From Pieris napi (taxonomy: Eukaryota > Arthropoda > Insecta > Lepidoptera > Pieridae), in contig NC_062259.1 of assembly GCF_905475465.1 (NCBI RefSeq), forward strand, positions 2,924,501-2,988,500: 64,000 bases of DNA. Direction: 5' to 3'. Of this stretch, positions 24,001-35,100 are shown piece by piece; position 1 is the stretch's first letter; every line of letters starts with the position of its first letter. A program made the position numbers and the translations under genes. Under the pieces are notes generated by a model. That model did no database searches. It saw nothing but the letters and a program-made list of their open reading frames with translations, and was not told where the DNA came from.

Positions 24001-26259
24001 ATAAAAATTCCAATTAACAGGAACGATATAATCTATCTCCCTTACTCTTTTTAAAAAGTGATTAGTTATTTCGGATTATATTTGGTAGAATAATCTTTTT
24101 TGTTCTAGCGCTTTTTTATTTATTTTCTGATAAAGATAATTTATTAATTGATCATATTAAGATAATTGTTTACATTGAATTCTAGACAATAATATTTTTT
24201 ATTGGCCATGTCTAAGGATAATAAGTAGGTTAGGTTTGAGACTGCTGAGATTAAAATTAAATGTTTTTGTTTTAAGAAACAAACCACTTCCCACTTTCGT
24301 CGGTAACCAAAACGCAAACTTTTTGATAGTTATGCCAATCAATATTCGTCTACATCAATCCGATAATGTTTTTGCCATCACAATATGGCATAATAATCCT
24401 TTTCCATACATTTATAATAATAATAAAAAAAGCAATCACGTAACATTTGTTTTTAAAAAGAGAAGTCGTTTGTTAGTGTTGTGTCGGAGCGTGTTTCCAT
24501 ATATGGATAAAACTGTAATTCACTTGGTAATATGACAGTGACATTAGGGCTTCATATTCTACGGTAGCGTGTTGCTGAGTTGAGTTCAAGCGAGAAAGAA
24601 CTTCCATAAACGTCCCCCGACGAATGAACACATTATTAAAAAAGTTAGAAAATCGCGGAACGTCTTATTACTGTTTGTTTTATAGCAGAAGAAATGAAGA
24701 ATTCTATAGGAGGTGAGATATTTTATATTTATTTATTTCTGACGGAAAGGCAAACGAGACTGAGAATTTAACAAAACTGTTTGGGTTTGTTTTGACAAGA
24801 TCTTGACTGATTTTTGGCTCGATTCATCACTTTGGACGTTACCTGAGAGACCGTCATGGAAGAAATTTAAGGCAATTCCATATCAAAGAAAAAATGCTGT
24901 CTATTGGAACACCCTAGGAATGGTAATGTTTGAATACCTTAATCCCGAAGGACACCATTACGAGACTTTGCATGGAGGATGAAAAACAAATTTGCATGAG
25001 GAAATACCCAGGCAACAGCCTGGCAAACTAGCTGAAGTTGTTTGTTTCAAGAATTCGCCGCCGCAGACAAGACCAGACTTGCGAAGGCTGCCATTTAAGA
25101 AGATGGCTTCGAATTGATGTATATCTTCCATATTCACCGGACATGGTTTTAATGATTTCTGTAGAAAATTTTTTTAGTGTGAAATTTTTTACGATGCAGT
25201 ATTTTTGATTATTTTCTTTTAAAGAAAGCAGCTTTAGGAACAATATTTACAAGTGTATGAACCTAAACGATCGAAAAATAAAATGATATTGAATAAAAGA
25301 TGATCATGTTTTATTGAATAACCCCAGTAGTTGAATACACGAATTCCCTTAGAAGAAAATCTTTATTTGATCAGAATTGTATATAATATGTTGCATCTCA
25401 GAATTTAATAATTTAGTACGGTTGTAGTTCTAAACGGTGAAGGGATACAATTGTTTGGAAGAGGTGAGTCGGTGTGAGAATTTTTTTGTGTGTCGCAGTT
25501 CGTGCCCGATGACCTGAAAGACGACAAGTACTGGGCGCGTCGTCGGAAGAACAACATGGCCGCCAAGCGGTCACGTGACGCGCGACGGATGAAGGAGAAC
25601 CAGATCGCTTTGAGAGCCGGATACCTCGAGAAAGAGGTACAATTAAACACTAGGCCTAGGCTAAATTGAGTATTTTCCATTATGGTAGGGGAGCCCAAGA
25701 GGGGATTTCGGGATTTACTAAAATAATAAATAATTAATTTATTTAATTTACATTAAGATACAACTTCTTTAAAAGTCAAAATCATTTATTCATATAGGTA
25801 ACACAATGTACACTAATGTACGTCTAAAATAAATACACATTCAATGCTTCTAATTTTACATTAACATTTAGTTCTCAAATCAATGGCGTTGAAAGGAAGA
25901 GAAGAACTGGCAAGACTCCGCCACTCTTTTTAATCGCCAAGTTTTTTCTTTTACACAACGTTTGTAAGGTGCTGCAACAATTACACCATGTTCCACATGA
26001 CATCTTAAGTAATAAATAATAATAAAATAAATGAAAAACAAAACTTGTCCTCTATCAGCAGGAGGCATGGTGAAATAGGAGCACGCACTTACATTCTCCA
26101 TCTCTTTATTTTGTAATGCCATTCATAGTTACAGGTAAGGTTTTTAAATAATATAATATTGTTACGTTTCAGAACATGGGCTTGCGACAAGAAGTGGAGC
26201 TACTGAAAAAGGAGAACCACATCCTGCGCGAAAAGCTCTCCAAGTACGCGGATGTGTAG
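2875..26259 (+). CDS. Pdp1: Pdp1, PAR-domain bZIP transcription factor (6 coding exons per isoform)
   Basis: Nuclear DNA-binding activator of the PAR bZIP family (Drosophila Pdp1; vertebrate HLF, DBP, TEF). In flies it acts in the second feedback loop of the clock, opposite Vrille. Body exons: 20540-20667, 20882-21089, 22142-22245, 25499-25636 and 26173-26259 (TAG). All have AG/GT borders and the phases join without a break. The first body exon carries the family signature LWEAQAAFLGPNLWDKTLPY and the next begins YVDLDEFLSENG. The exon at 22142 is the PAR region (SGRDFDPRTRAFSDEELKPQ). The exon at 25499 holds the basic region (YWARRRKNNMAAKRSRDARR) and the start of the zipper; the last exon completes it and ends KYADV. 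The two alternative first exons give about 271 aa (ATG 2875) or 275 aa (ATG 14509). Identification rests on near-identity to the family through the PAR and bZIP regions. Confidence 0.95.
4410..4652 (+). repeat. tRNA-derived SINE, family 2
   Basis: Head TGGTCTAGTGGTTAGT with box B-like TTCGATCCCCGGCTG, then GTATATCCGTTGCCTAGTAC and GCTTAGCATGGGACTAGGTC. A reverse copy is at 54412-54640. Confidence 0.75.
5520..5855 (+). repeat. Jockey-like LINE 3' end
   Basis: Block from GTAAGTGCGTGCTCC through GCGGCGGAGAGTTTACTG, GAGAACTGGCACTAAATG and an ATGATTTTTGACTTTAG end. Copies at 11445, 25775, 29585 and 47495. Confidence 0.75.
7000..7445. repeat. Dispersed repeat, AAGTTATACTTCTTTGGCGCG family
   Basis: Carries the family signature at both ends in opposite orientation (GAAGTTATACTTCTTTAGGCGCG near 7074 and CAAAGAAGTATAACATC near 7392). 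Probably a nonautonomous DNA element. Confidence 0.5.
8395..8760. repeat. Dispersed repeat, AAGTTATACTTCTTTGGCGCG family
   Basis: Nearly the same sequence as 30470-30790: a shared core with AAATAAACTTTATTTAACTA and TTAGTGTCGTTTTTTCTACA, ending CAAAGAAGTATAACTTCTAA. A third relative is at 37165-37455. Confidence 0.65.
8985..9035 (-). repeat. Jockey-like LINE tail only
   Basis: AAAATCATTTATTCATATAG followed by GTAACACAATGTACAC, the reversed last bases of the family at 5520. Confidence 0.6.
9290..9560 (+). repeat. RTE-like 3' fragment
   Basis: TTGTGTACGCTTCAATAACT, AGCTGAAATTTTATCATG and a CAGCTAGTTGTATATATATT end, in the style of short RTE-like LINE or nonautonomous ends. Confidence 0.4.
9570..9990 (-). 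mobile_element. LINE reverse-transcriptase C-terminus
   Basis: A - strand frame reads MAIKVYNKLPKELKDLPSRF then LLLEKIYYSINDYL, the usual C-terminal end of a CR1/Jockey-type reverse transcriptase. The copy is 5'-truncated. Confidence 0.65.
11040..11290 (-). repeat. Unclassified dispersed repeat fragment
   Basis: A - strand open frame with PGRYDLQIKKGHTPLLKAGN looks like part of a retroelement, but I cannot name the family. Confidence 0.3.
11445..11605 (-). repeat. Jockey-like LINE 3' end, reversed
   Basis: Reverse copy of the GAGTGGCGGA...GTTCTT...CCAGTTC...AAATGTAAATTTAC block. Confidence 0.6.
12340..12615 (+). mobile_element. LINE ORF2 C-terminal fragment
   Basis: The + strand frame reads NRLKWLRHVHRMANARTPRS and continues with KENPVDRGCLGG then RMRWRSVLEEPHKGLY after a frame change. 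Ends in TGATTATGATGATA. Typical end of RTE/endonuclease-RT elements, frame-shifted. Confidence 0.65.
13068..13496 (+). repeat. RTE-like 3' fragment, copy 1
   Basis: Matches 43586-43990 over most of its length (ATTCGGGACACCGG, TATGTCAAAAAATAAAAATT, GAATATTATAAAA) and ends CATTTTTATATATATAGAT. Confidence 0.6.
14330..14508 (+). promoter_or_regulatory. Pdp1: Pdp1 promoter/leader 1b
   Basis: GC-rich island upstream of the second first exon. It has one CACGTG at 14448-14453 and a short tandem run of CGCGACT-like units around 14409-14427. More E-boxes lie just downstream in the intron at 14842-14847, 15193-15198 and 15789-15794. Confidence 0.45.
14509..14671 (+). CDS. Pdp1: Pdp1 alternative first coding exon 1b
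   Basis: Starts at ATG 14509, just after a GC-rich 5' leader, and runs to a donor GT at 14672. It encodes 54 residues that are Pro/Leu-rich (MEYPLAPPVQPLGPPPPPQL...) and end SQYHIWRQHVFVN plus one base. This phase-1 end matches exon 1a and joins the exon at 20540 to give Gly-Lys-Ser-Val. Two unrelated first exons sharing one phase and one acceptor is the classic sign of alternative promoters, which fly Pdp1 also uses. A TTG codon at 14500 is in frame upstream but there is no reason to use it. Confidence 0.8.
16430..16800 (+). mobile_element. LINE reverse-transcriptase C-terminus with its 3' UTR
   Basis: A + strand frame (IPEALLSLHFNKFKKCIKEK then SYYKVNDYLVDKRAWD) is followed directly by the ACGCCGGCTTTTTCTC 3' UTR block. 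This copy ties that block to a CR1/Jockey-type LINE. Confidence 0.65.
17459..17580. promoter_or_regulatory. Intronic cluster of CRE-like TGACG motifs plus a PAR/VRI-type box
   Basis: TGACG starts at 17528 (full palindrome TGACGTCA), 17538, 17548, 17566 and 17576, so the spacing is 10, 10, 18 and 10 bp. A TTATGTAA core, the type of site bound by PDP1 and VRI, lies at 17460-17467. The cluster sits in the second Pdp1 intron. Confidence 0.4.
19118..19355 (-). repeat. tRNA-derived SINE, family 1
   Basis: Reverse copy, truncated in the head; retains CACAGCCGGGGCTCGAAT and the CGTTCGAGCGAATG block. Confidence 0.75.
21718..21911. repeat. MITE with ~57-bp terminal inverted repeats
   Basis: Left arm TAAAGTCGTAAACACACTTA... 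pairs with right arm ...TAAGTGTGTTTCCGACTTTA with two mismatches through ATATGCTTCT. The arms are full of GTGTCGTGGCGTGTCGTGAC. It starts and ends at TA, which would fit a Tc1/mariner-type target. Confidence 0.75.
22246..25498. other. Pdp1 intron 5': AT-rich, little recognised
   Basis: About 3.25 kb between the PAR exon and the basic-region exon. It starts with a (CA)n run at 22312-22340. The stretch 24600-25260 has short coding-like fragments in broken frames that may be a dead transposase, but I cannot name a family. The rest shows nothing. Confidence 0.5.
22312..22340. repeat. (CA)n microsatellite
   Basis: About 14 CA units with one interruption, within a Pdp1 intron. Confidence 0.85.
25775..26110 (-). 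repeat. Jockey-like LINE 3' end in the last Pdp1 intron
   Basis: Reverse copy of the 5520 element, including GAGTGGCGGAGTCTTGCC and GGAGGCATGGTGAAATAGG. It fills most of the 536-bp intron between the two zipper exons. Confidence 0.75.
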
Positions 26260-27815
26260 GCGGCCGAGGGAACCGCACAAATACACACAACACCATGTTA
26301 GTACATCCTCCTAACTGTGTTAGAAATAAACCGTCAAAGGCTGACTGGATATTATACGGTGTGTTCCTTGTGCAGATGAACAGCGTCGCCGCCCCGCTCC
26401 GCGCCGCGCCGCCGGCGAGCCCTGGCCTCGGCCCGCTCGCCCGGATCTCAGCGCGTCCAGTGACCGCGGACCCCGCCTCAACGTCCACATCTGATATTTC
26501 CCACTTTATGTTCAATGTTATTCGTTAAGAATCGTTATACAGTTACCATAAGTTAATTTAGAGTAGGCGATAACCAAAGTTCCCAGGCGGACGGTAGTTT
26601 CGGACCGGGCGGCGGCGCTCGTGGACACCGCCGATACTTTGCTCAAGTGGCGTCTCGCGTCACGCCCGCGCAAGTGTAGTGGCTGCGTCTGTATATAGGT
26701 AGTCGTAATTCTGTGGCCCCACAACGAAGCCCCGGGGCCCCGGCCGTCTCGGGCGGACCCCGAGGGTGCTTTACGAATATTTTAGAGCATATTTTGAAAA
26801 GACTTATTTATAACGAGGGGGCGACACGCGGGCCTCGGCCGGGCCCAGGCTCGCGTGTCGAAGGCGGCGCCGGGCGCGCTCCGACCCGTCCGTCTCCCAC
26901 CTCGGGGCCGCGCCCGCCGCCGCCCACGCCCCACCCGCTTGTTCCACCCGCTGAGATTAGCCGCAGCGCGAACACTAGTTTCGTTTGAGTAATCATAGTG
27001 ATAGTCTAAGTAGACCTGTAGGTAGCGTAGCGTAGTTGTTATTAGAATATTTTTGTTATGGCTGTAGTTGTTAACGTTTCGAAAGTTTATATATAATTTG
27101 GTTTAGTTTTAAAGTCGCGGCCGGCGCCCACTGCACGACCGCATCTCCGCACTCTGTACGACTCTCGCTAATCTTATATATTATATTTTTGTAGATTTTT
27201 GTCGTTGATAAATGAGTCAATTGTATGTTTATTGAATTGATAAAATTAATGTTTATGAAGTTAAGACTAAGAAGTTGTTGCATTTGAAAGTATTTTATGA
27301 CTTGGAGCGAGAACAATCAAATGATTTTTATAAATGTTTACATTAAATGAACTGTATACTTGTTTGTTCGGAGCCGAGAGCGGGGGCCCGAAGCGCCGTG
27401 GGTCCCCGTGGGGCGCCCCACGGGGGCTCGGAGGTGCCCCGCGCCCCGCGTCTCGAGCGCTTCACTACCGCGCTCCGTGACATTTGATATTTCCACTTGT
27501 TTGTTGAACATAATATTATTGTATACATTAAATTATTACCCAGATATTATCGTGTACTATACTTTTACATACGTATATAAAGGTTTTACCATAAATTTGT
27601 AACAAATGTATAAAAGGTGTACGGTGTATGTGTAGCAGCAGCCGAGTGTATGTTTATTTGTTAGTCCTGAGTTGCGCAAGGCTCGTCTCCGCGTCTCACT
27701 CGCACCGGTCGGTCGCCACCAGCCGACGACACAAACCATATTCATGTACCCGTAGTATTTTTTCATTTTATTTATATGGTTCTATGGATTAAAATAAACG
27801 TTAATTGTTGTATTT
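26260..27815 (+). other. Pdp1: Pdp1 3' untranslated region
   Basis: About 1.55 kb after the TAG at 26257. It alternates very GC-rich blocks (26370-26480, 26820-26950, 27360-27480) with AT-rich ones and has no long convincing frame. AATAAA at 27793-27798 followed by a GT-rich stretch is the likely 3' end. No repeat that I recognise interrupts it, unlike the rest of the locus. Confidence 0.7.
27793..27798 (+). terminator. Poly(A) signal of Pdp1
   Basis: AATAAA followed within 20 bp by TTGTTG/TATTTCTG. Confidence 0.6.
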
Positions 27816-27829
27816 CTGCCTTTTATTCA

Positions 27830-28340
27830 GATGGGTTTACTTAACCTATTGAAATTGGTTTCCCAGTTATCAGCTCGTACCATTGAGTAGGCAGAGACCA
27901 CGGATCTCCACTTGCTACCGTCCTGACATCACTCTCTTACTTAATCCACTTTCATGACATTCACCATGCACGGTTGCCTACTGGTAAACCACTTCTCATT
28001 CATTCGTTCCACATGGCCAAACTGCCTAAGCCCTTTCGTATCCACTACGTCCTCTCTTAACCCACACTGCACAGTGCACACGTATCTCACAATCACTTAT
28101 CCTATCACGTAATGTAACATTTACTATTTAACGCTCTCGTTTCCACGCCATTTATTCTACACTCATTTATCTGCCACACCCAAGTTGCACGTACGTTAAT
28201 TTCAGGTAAGTGGTTGCCTGGAAGAGATCGCTCAAAGGCGATAAGGCCGGCTGTTGGCTGACCCTCCTTTTCATTTAATTGTTTCAATTGTATTACGTTT
28301 CTGCAACGAAGTGTTAATATATAAACAAATAAATTACCAT
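27830..28340 (-). mobile_element. LINE ORF2 C-terminal fragment plus a LINE tail
   Basis: The - strand reads HVERMNEKWFTSRQP, then KWRSVVSAYSMVRADNWE, with stops: a dead LINE C-terminus. Next to it 28200-28340 carries GGAAGAGATCGCTCAAAGGC, the 3' tail family also at 61240-61345. Confidence 0.55.
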
Positions 28341-28439
28341 AGATTTTGTTTTTACTACATTCATTTTCACCCTCTTAAGACTCAAAGACTTTTTCGTAAC
28401 TGTCACCAGGTCCTGTATTATACGTACGTCGTACACGGT

Positions 28440-29140
28440 AAGTAATAATGCTGATTTAAATAACATAATATATTTTAATAACTATCATTGCTTTTTCTAA
28501 TTGACGTGCAATTAAAAATTAAATTATAAATAATTTTATTTATACAATCTTAAAATAAAATTGATTTAAAACACATAAAATATTGTATCTCCTATATTAA
28601 AAGTACAAATAATATCAGCACTTAAAAGCTAGAAGCTCTCTTACACTATGAATAGTTATTGTAAATCCCCAACATAGCGATATAAATCACAGTGTATATT
28701 ACGTCATTGTACAATTATCATCATCGTAGAAACCATGATTGCTACGCTGTATTGCCTTATTAGCAGTAATTATCGGAAATAGTTTTGATAGTTCTATTGC
28801 TGGATGGTTTTTTTTATTTGGACCACAAATTAGGGCAAACACATGATATAAATTGACATACATACAAAAATATAAGCGGTGCCGTCCCTATAACATGTGG
28901 ACACCAGCGAAATCAAGTAGATAAAATAAACAGTGTTAATACAAACCACCATAAAATAAAAAATACAAACTATAAAAAAAATTAAACTATTTGATTTAAG
29001 AAATGATGTTATTCGAGGCTATATACTGGTAGTACTTATAAAAAAGTTGGCAATAAAAAAGCTCCGTTAGCAAACAAAACTTTTAAACCCTTTCGCAAAA
29101 GAGTTGACGCTTACGAGATGATAACCGCGACTATCATATG
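28440..29140. other. Intergenic DNA between Pdp1 and transporter A
   Basis: AT-rich, no frame. It should include the 3' UTR of A, but more than one candidate - strand AATAAA is present (for example 28813-28818), so the end is not fixed. Confidence 0.4.
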
Positions 29141-29171
29141 AAATGCTGGCGGGGAGTGAAGTGAGGAGCGG

Positions 29172-32100
29172 TCAATCGGTCGGGGCAGGGCCAAAAGAGC
29201 GCACGATACTGACAAGGGCAGTGTACGTGCCGGCCACTAAGCCAACCAAACCGACCACGAATAGAAAAGCATCCTTAAGGAACATCAGGGATCTTTCCAC
29301 GCTCGCCCGCTTCGGGTACCACTGGCATGCCTCCATCAGGGCAGGGAAGCATATGCCCAACGCCGACAAACACAAAGCACCGAAGAGTGAGATGAAAAGC
29401 CCCAGACGCGGCACTGATACGGCAAGCACAACTGTGAAAAAGAACGAAAATTATTACGTACGTACGTAGTAAGTAATAAATATGCAGATCTTGTAGACAT
29501 TTGGAAATTATGTACATGATTTATTTTTTAATTAGACAAAACTGTTTGTAAAGGCACTCTATTTTGTAACATAATATCAAATAGTGATATTTAATAAAAG
29601 ACAAAATCATTTATTCATATAGGTTACACAATGTACAATTATAAACGAAGCCTCTTTTGTTTTTATTAGCGGGAAAAATTTTCATAAAAGTAAAACAGAA
29701 ATAAAAAAATGAAGGATCGTTGGAATTAAAAAAATAAATAGCCATCTAGGAAAAATAAACCATCTAGGAAAAATTTCGCATCGAATGGTGGTAGTTTCAT
29801 GTCGATACGATCAGTGGTTTAAGCGCGAAAGAGCCTCAAACGAACACCATTTTCTTTTTATATATATAGATTAAATGCTTCTAATTTTACATTTATTGCC
29901 AGTTCTCAAATCTAGGTCGTAGAACGAAAGAAAATAACTGGCAAGACTCCGCCACTCCGACCGATTTATATGATTTTTTTGCATATTCAGTAAGTCTGAG
30001 AATCTAGTATCTATCTTTCAAACCACTAAAAAAATTTTTGTCATTTTTTTATGATACAACATACAACCCCTAATATTCACCCCTCTACGATCAACCCCTA
30101 TTTTTTATTATTGCAGATAGTTTATTGAACTAAAAAAATATTTCCTAGAAATAATATACATGTCAAAACAAACGTTTGGGTTAGCTAGTAATTTATGATG
30201 TTTGTATTTGTAATGTAACGAAATTATTTATTTTAATTTCGGTCACAGGTACTCACAGGTCAATAGGCAAAGCACTACCCGCAAGCCATACTCCCAAAGC
30301 CGAATTCGCTGACTTCCGTTTTGTTGCAGCCGCGGTAGAAGGTATCCCTTCCACACTACTTCCACTGGCACGTAGCAATGGAGACCGTAGCTGATGAAGA
30401 TAGCCACCGCAAACATAATCATCACGCTGGCCGCTAGCCTAAAAAAGCCAAGTGAACCACGGTCATTTGTGAATTTTTAAAGTTATAGCGCGCTAGGGAT
30501 GACAGTAATTTTTTACGATGCGCGCGCGCACAACGTGACAAAAAACCCACACCCTGAAGCTAGCATCAAATGTAGAAATATTTTTTGTGTCATATTTAAA
30601 TAAACTTTATTTAACTAGATAATGCGTTATAATAAAACTTTCAATGTATTTAATACCTTTTTTCTATTGTTAGTGTCGTTTTTTCTACAAACGTAGAATA
30701 AGGCGAAAGATATTTTTTTTATCTTATTACGCCAAAGAAGTATAACTTTTAACGCGTGTACAATAAGTACACACGTTTTTTTTCTAAGCAATATTAGTAT
30801 CAGGCAGGTGATTTAACTTTCGTTTCAACACTAACTTACTTTGCACAGAGTTTGAAAAATTCTTTAAATCCTTTTGTTTAGTATCTATTGATAAATCATA
30901 CGGTAACTAAACCATTGAAAGACTCTACTGTCAGTGTCTCTAAGTTGAAAGACTCTACTGTGTGTAATAACAATTAGTTATGTAAAACATTAAATTAATG
31001 TAATTTCATCAATATTTTTTTTAATGGATTACTTGGCTTGCGATAAAATATATTGTGTAAATTTCAAAATCACGTTCTGTATACATTTTCGTGATAAAAT
31101 GAATTGAAAGTGTCAAAATATTGGCTATGTTGGTTTTTTTTTTCTATCGAGCGAATTTATTTAAATCGTGTATTGATCTTTCAAAATCTTTCAACATATA
31201 TTTTTTCCATTCACGAAACGATTACGAAATATGTACTTTTTTAGAGTTTGGCGATCAGATAGGTCCTTAAAGAGAAAATATAGACACATTGTACATTTTG
31301 ACTCTATGAGTAAAGACAATCGCATTGGGAGAACTCACGGGCCTTTTGGTAGATCAAGAGTGATAGAGTCACTGCATTTGGAAACGCAGTATGTGTAGCC
31401 AACCGCACCAATTGTTACGTAGAGCACCACGATGATGAACATGCCGGTATTAAGCACACCACATGGCTTCAGGAAGGCTTTCGGCGTCTTCATATTATTT
31501 TCTACTGCTATCACCTGTAGACATATAATTGAGATCAGAAGCGCGTTTAAAATAATATATGATATTTAAGGAATAATGACTTATTGATTCCGTTACACTA
31601 CCTAATTAATTAATTAAATATTATTAATCATAACTTGTACAATTGTGTCAACGAATAAAAGTCGTTGATAATTGCAAATTATAAACTCGATATCTACGGT
31701 AGAAGACCGTCATCTTAATAATAATTTCTTAAAACTTACCCAAAATAACCCTTAGAAATATTGTGTTATATATGTTCTAAGCTATGTTATTTAAACTTCG
31801 ATACAAATAACTTTTTCAGTGTCATTTATTTTCAGTCGCGAGGTCATGGTACAATTTTTTAGACAAATTTAATGAACGAAATTTGATTACCGTTGAGGTC
31901 ACGTTGAATCCTCAACTGGCTGGTTTATTCGACGCCATTGTATAAGCGATGCACTTCAATTGAAGGTTGTCATTAGGCTCGAAATAAGAGCTCATGGTAG
32001 CTAGCTTTGTAAGACAAGAACCCTAAATAGCTCAAATCTTACTCCTAAATAGTGAATTTGAACGATTTAATCAAATGTAACATAAATTAACAGAGAAGTG

Positions 32101-35100
32101 TTTTAAAAAATTTGATACTTACAACGCCGACAGCAGTGAGCGCGAACAGAATGGTTCCAAAGAAAAGTGGAAATGTAGCTGCAGAGCCCCAGAGATCCAG
32201 TGGCTCCGTAGAACGCTCGCCCGAGAGGAGAAAATAGAGAGTAATGCCAAGTCCCAAGAAGATTAAAACATTTGCGAGCGCTGAGAAGGGCGCGAGCAGC
32301 TTAAGACTTGGAATCAGGTTGAAGGCGACCAGTGGTAAAAGCAATGCACCTGTGTACACCTCCACTGGCAGCTCTCGTATCGGGTCGACCACCTAAAACA
32401 CCAGAATATGGGGAATGCAACAGCGCAATCAAAACAGACACACATGAATACCAAGAATATAGTTTTCAACTAAATTATCACGATTGTTTATAACTTTTTC
32501 TACTTTCGTTTTTGTTTTATAACAACTATAACCTACCAAACCCATTTCAACAATATTCTACTTATAATCGTTGAGTATCTTTCTGTATAACAACAAGCTC
32601 AATTATGAAACCATTAACGCAATTTCGTGTCGTGATTTCAGCTGACTATTTCGGGTTAATTAATTTTGGCAAGGTCTGTCTTCTGTTTATGGTAACGTAA
32701 TAAATAAAATAAAATTAAAATTATATCGTTTATATGTCAGTAGCAAAATTAAAACAGCTAATAAGACAGAAATTTTCTTTTGTACTTTTAAGATTCACGA
32801 AAGCAGTTTTAACATTTATCATCATCTATTTCCATCTGAAGGAAGACGAAGATACAATGTAGGATGGAATGTGGCATCGTAATGAAATAGCTCTGGAATT
32901 TCCTTAACAGTTAGCGACCAATTGAGTGAGCGCAATCATGTTATATTAGTAGAGGCGACATGTCAAGTAGCTCTTATGTCGGATCCCCCTTCCCCTTCAC
33001 CCCAGACGGTCGTGAATGCCCATAGCGCTCCGCCCTTGGTTCTAATTGCCAAGCTGCCGGCTCGGCGTGGCCCTAGCTATGCGCACTATCACGTTACAGT
33101 GACGTCTGTGATATCACTATCCATTAGTTATGATTGAACCGCATCCAAAGTTCAAATGGCATCTTTCTCATCGTCAACGTTAGGCCTTGACAATAAATAA
33201 GATCGGGCAATATTGATTTATCGTCCCTATTGCACATCAATTGTACTTTGTGCTTGCGTCACGCTCTAGTCTGTTAACAGTGTACTTCCCATAGATGTCA
33301 TTAAACTTTTTAAATTACGCTTCGAACCACATAGTCAATTGAAATGTTACAATTTGAGGGCCTAACTCTGAAAGTTCAAAATGAGATCCTCTACAAAATG
33401 ACATAATTTTTTGATAAAATCAAAAGAAAAAAGTTATTTATCAAAAAAGGAAATTTTTCCACTTTTTTACATATAACTTTTGAATTTCGGCCTTATGATA
33501 AAAAGTCATATAGACATAATTGTAGGCAAAGCGATTTGCTACGAAATATGTCTTTACAAATTTTTTGTACGATGGATAGTTTAGGAGATATAGGCAAAAA
33601 CGTGCTTTCACCCCTTTTTCCAAGATGGCGGCCGAGGGACAAGGTTGCCAACCCCACAAACTTATGTTTAAGCTTGTATTGACCCCCACTACATGTTCCA
33701 TAAATAAAATTGCGTCCTCTAACAAATGTAACGTGTTTCAATGGACTAAAATATTGATAATATTTGTAATTTCCTGCCGCGAGTGTCAATCGTTAGGCGT
33801 TAAGAATTAAACAACATGATTACCTTTTTTAGGTTATCAGAGATAAAAACGATGTAAACACAACAGATGCCGAGCTGATATAGGACGAGGAAGGCGTCAA
33901 CAAGGGCAGGAGCTGGTTTCGAAAGCCGACGCAGGAATCCCGGGCCGTGGGACAGCGCCGCCGCCGCTGCTTGTGGGTATGCAAGTTGAGGTACACGACG
34001 CGCGCGACAGGCCTCGTACTGCGAGCGTAGCAATACTTTCAAACAGTGTGTAACGAGTATGCCTCCCAATATTGTTCCCAAAATTCCTGTGATCAGACCG
34101 GCGCGGGCGAACGCTTGCGGCATCGCGAGGATACCGGTGCCAAGACTGCATTTGAGCAGATGCACCAACGTCTCCATATTGCTGAAACATTTAAATTGAT
34201 CGTACTAATATGTATTATATTTTAGATATATATTTATAATTATATACAGGGCGTCCTAGGACTATGGGACATCAAGGGAAAGTACCTTAAATATCATAGA
34301 TTATTTTTCCGACCCAAATATCGGCCAATAGAATTGCACCATTCGACGTCACGTGGTACAACTTACATGGTATACTGATAATTTTTTGTGAAAATTTTCT
34401 CAGGTCGTTGCTTCAAGAAAAGTATTAAGTAGTTGTTTTATTCATTATGAAATTCTTATTTGTTAACTGTACATTTCGTCTCATGGTGCAATTATATTGG
34501 CCGACATTTGGGTCGGAAAAATAATCCCCCGAATACCACACGAGCTTCAAAATTATCGGGGATTTCCCGATAGGTTCCTTGCAAACAAATATAGTCGTCA
34601 TGACGACGGAGGAACCTTGTAAACCTTGGGAACCTTGATAATTTTGAAGCTCTTGTGGTATTATAACTGAATATTTTGCTGAAAGAAGACTTTATTTTAT
34701 TTTGAAAATTAAGTATTCAATTCAAACATTCAATAATTTTCTCAAAATTACTTGTCTCGTCTGGAAATCAAACCGACTCAAATATGAAAAAAAACACCCT
34801 TTAGTTTTTTGATGCCAATCAAGAGTGGGCAAAAAATAATATTTCTTCTTAAGTAATATAGTATTTTGAAAGAAGGGAACAACGTGATATTAATCACTTT
34901 GATCAAAAACATACATGAAGAAGTAAATTAAGTATTTTTTTGGAAATTAATTAATTAAATGCTCAAAATCTCAAAATGCTCTCTTATCTTACGCAAATCG
35001 CCACTGATTTATTTTATATTTTTTATATATTTTTAATATACCTTTCTATATTAAAGAACTGAATTATGCAATACAATAATCTCATTCAGTAGATCATCGA

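Noticed and set aside
24600..25260. Possible transposase remnant
   Set aside because: Fragments look protein-like, but no family motif could be placed and all frames are broken.
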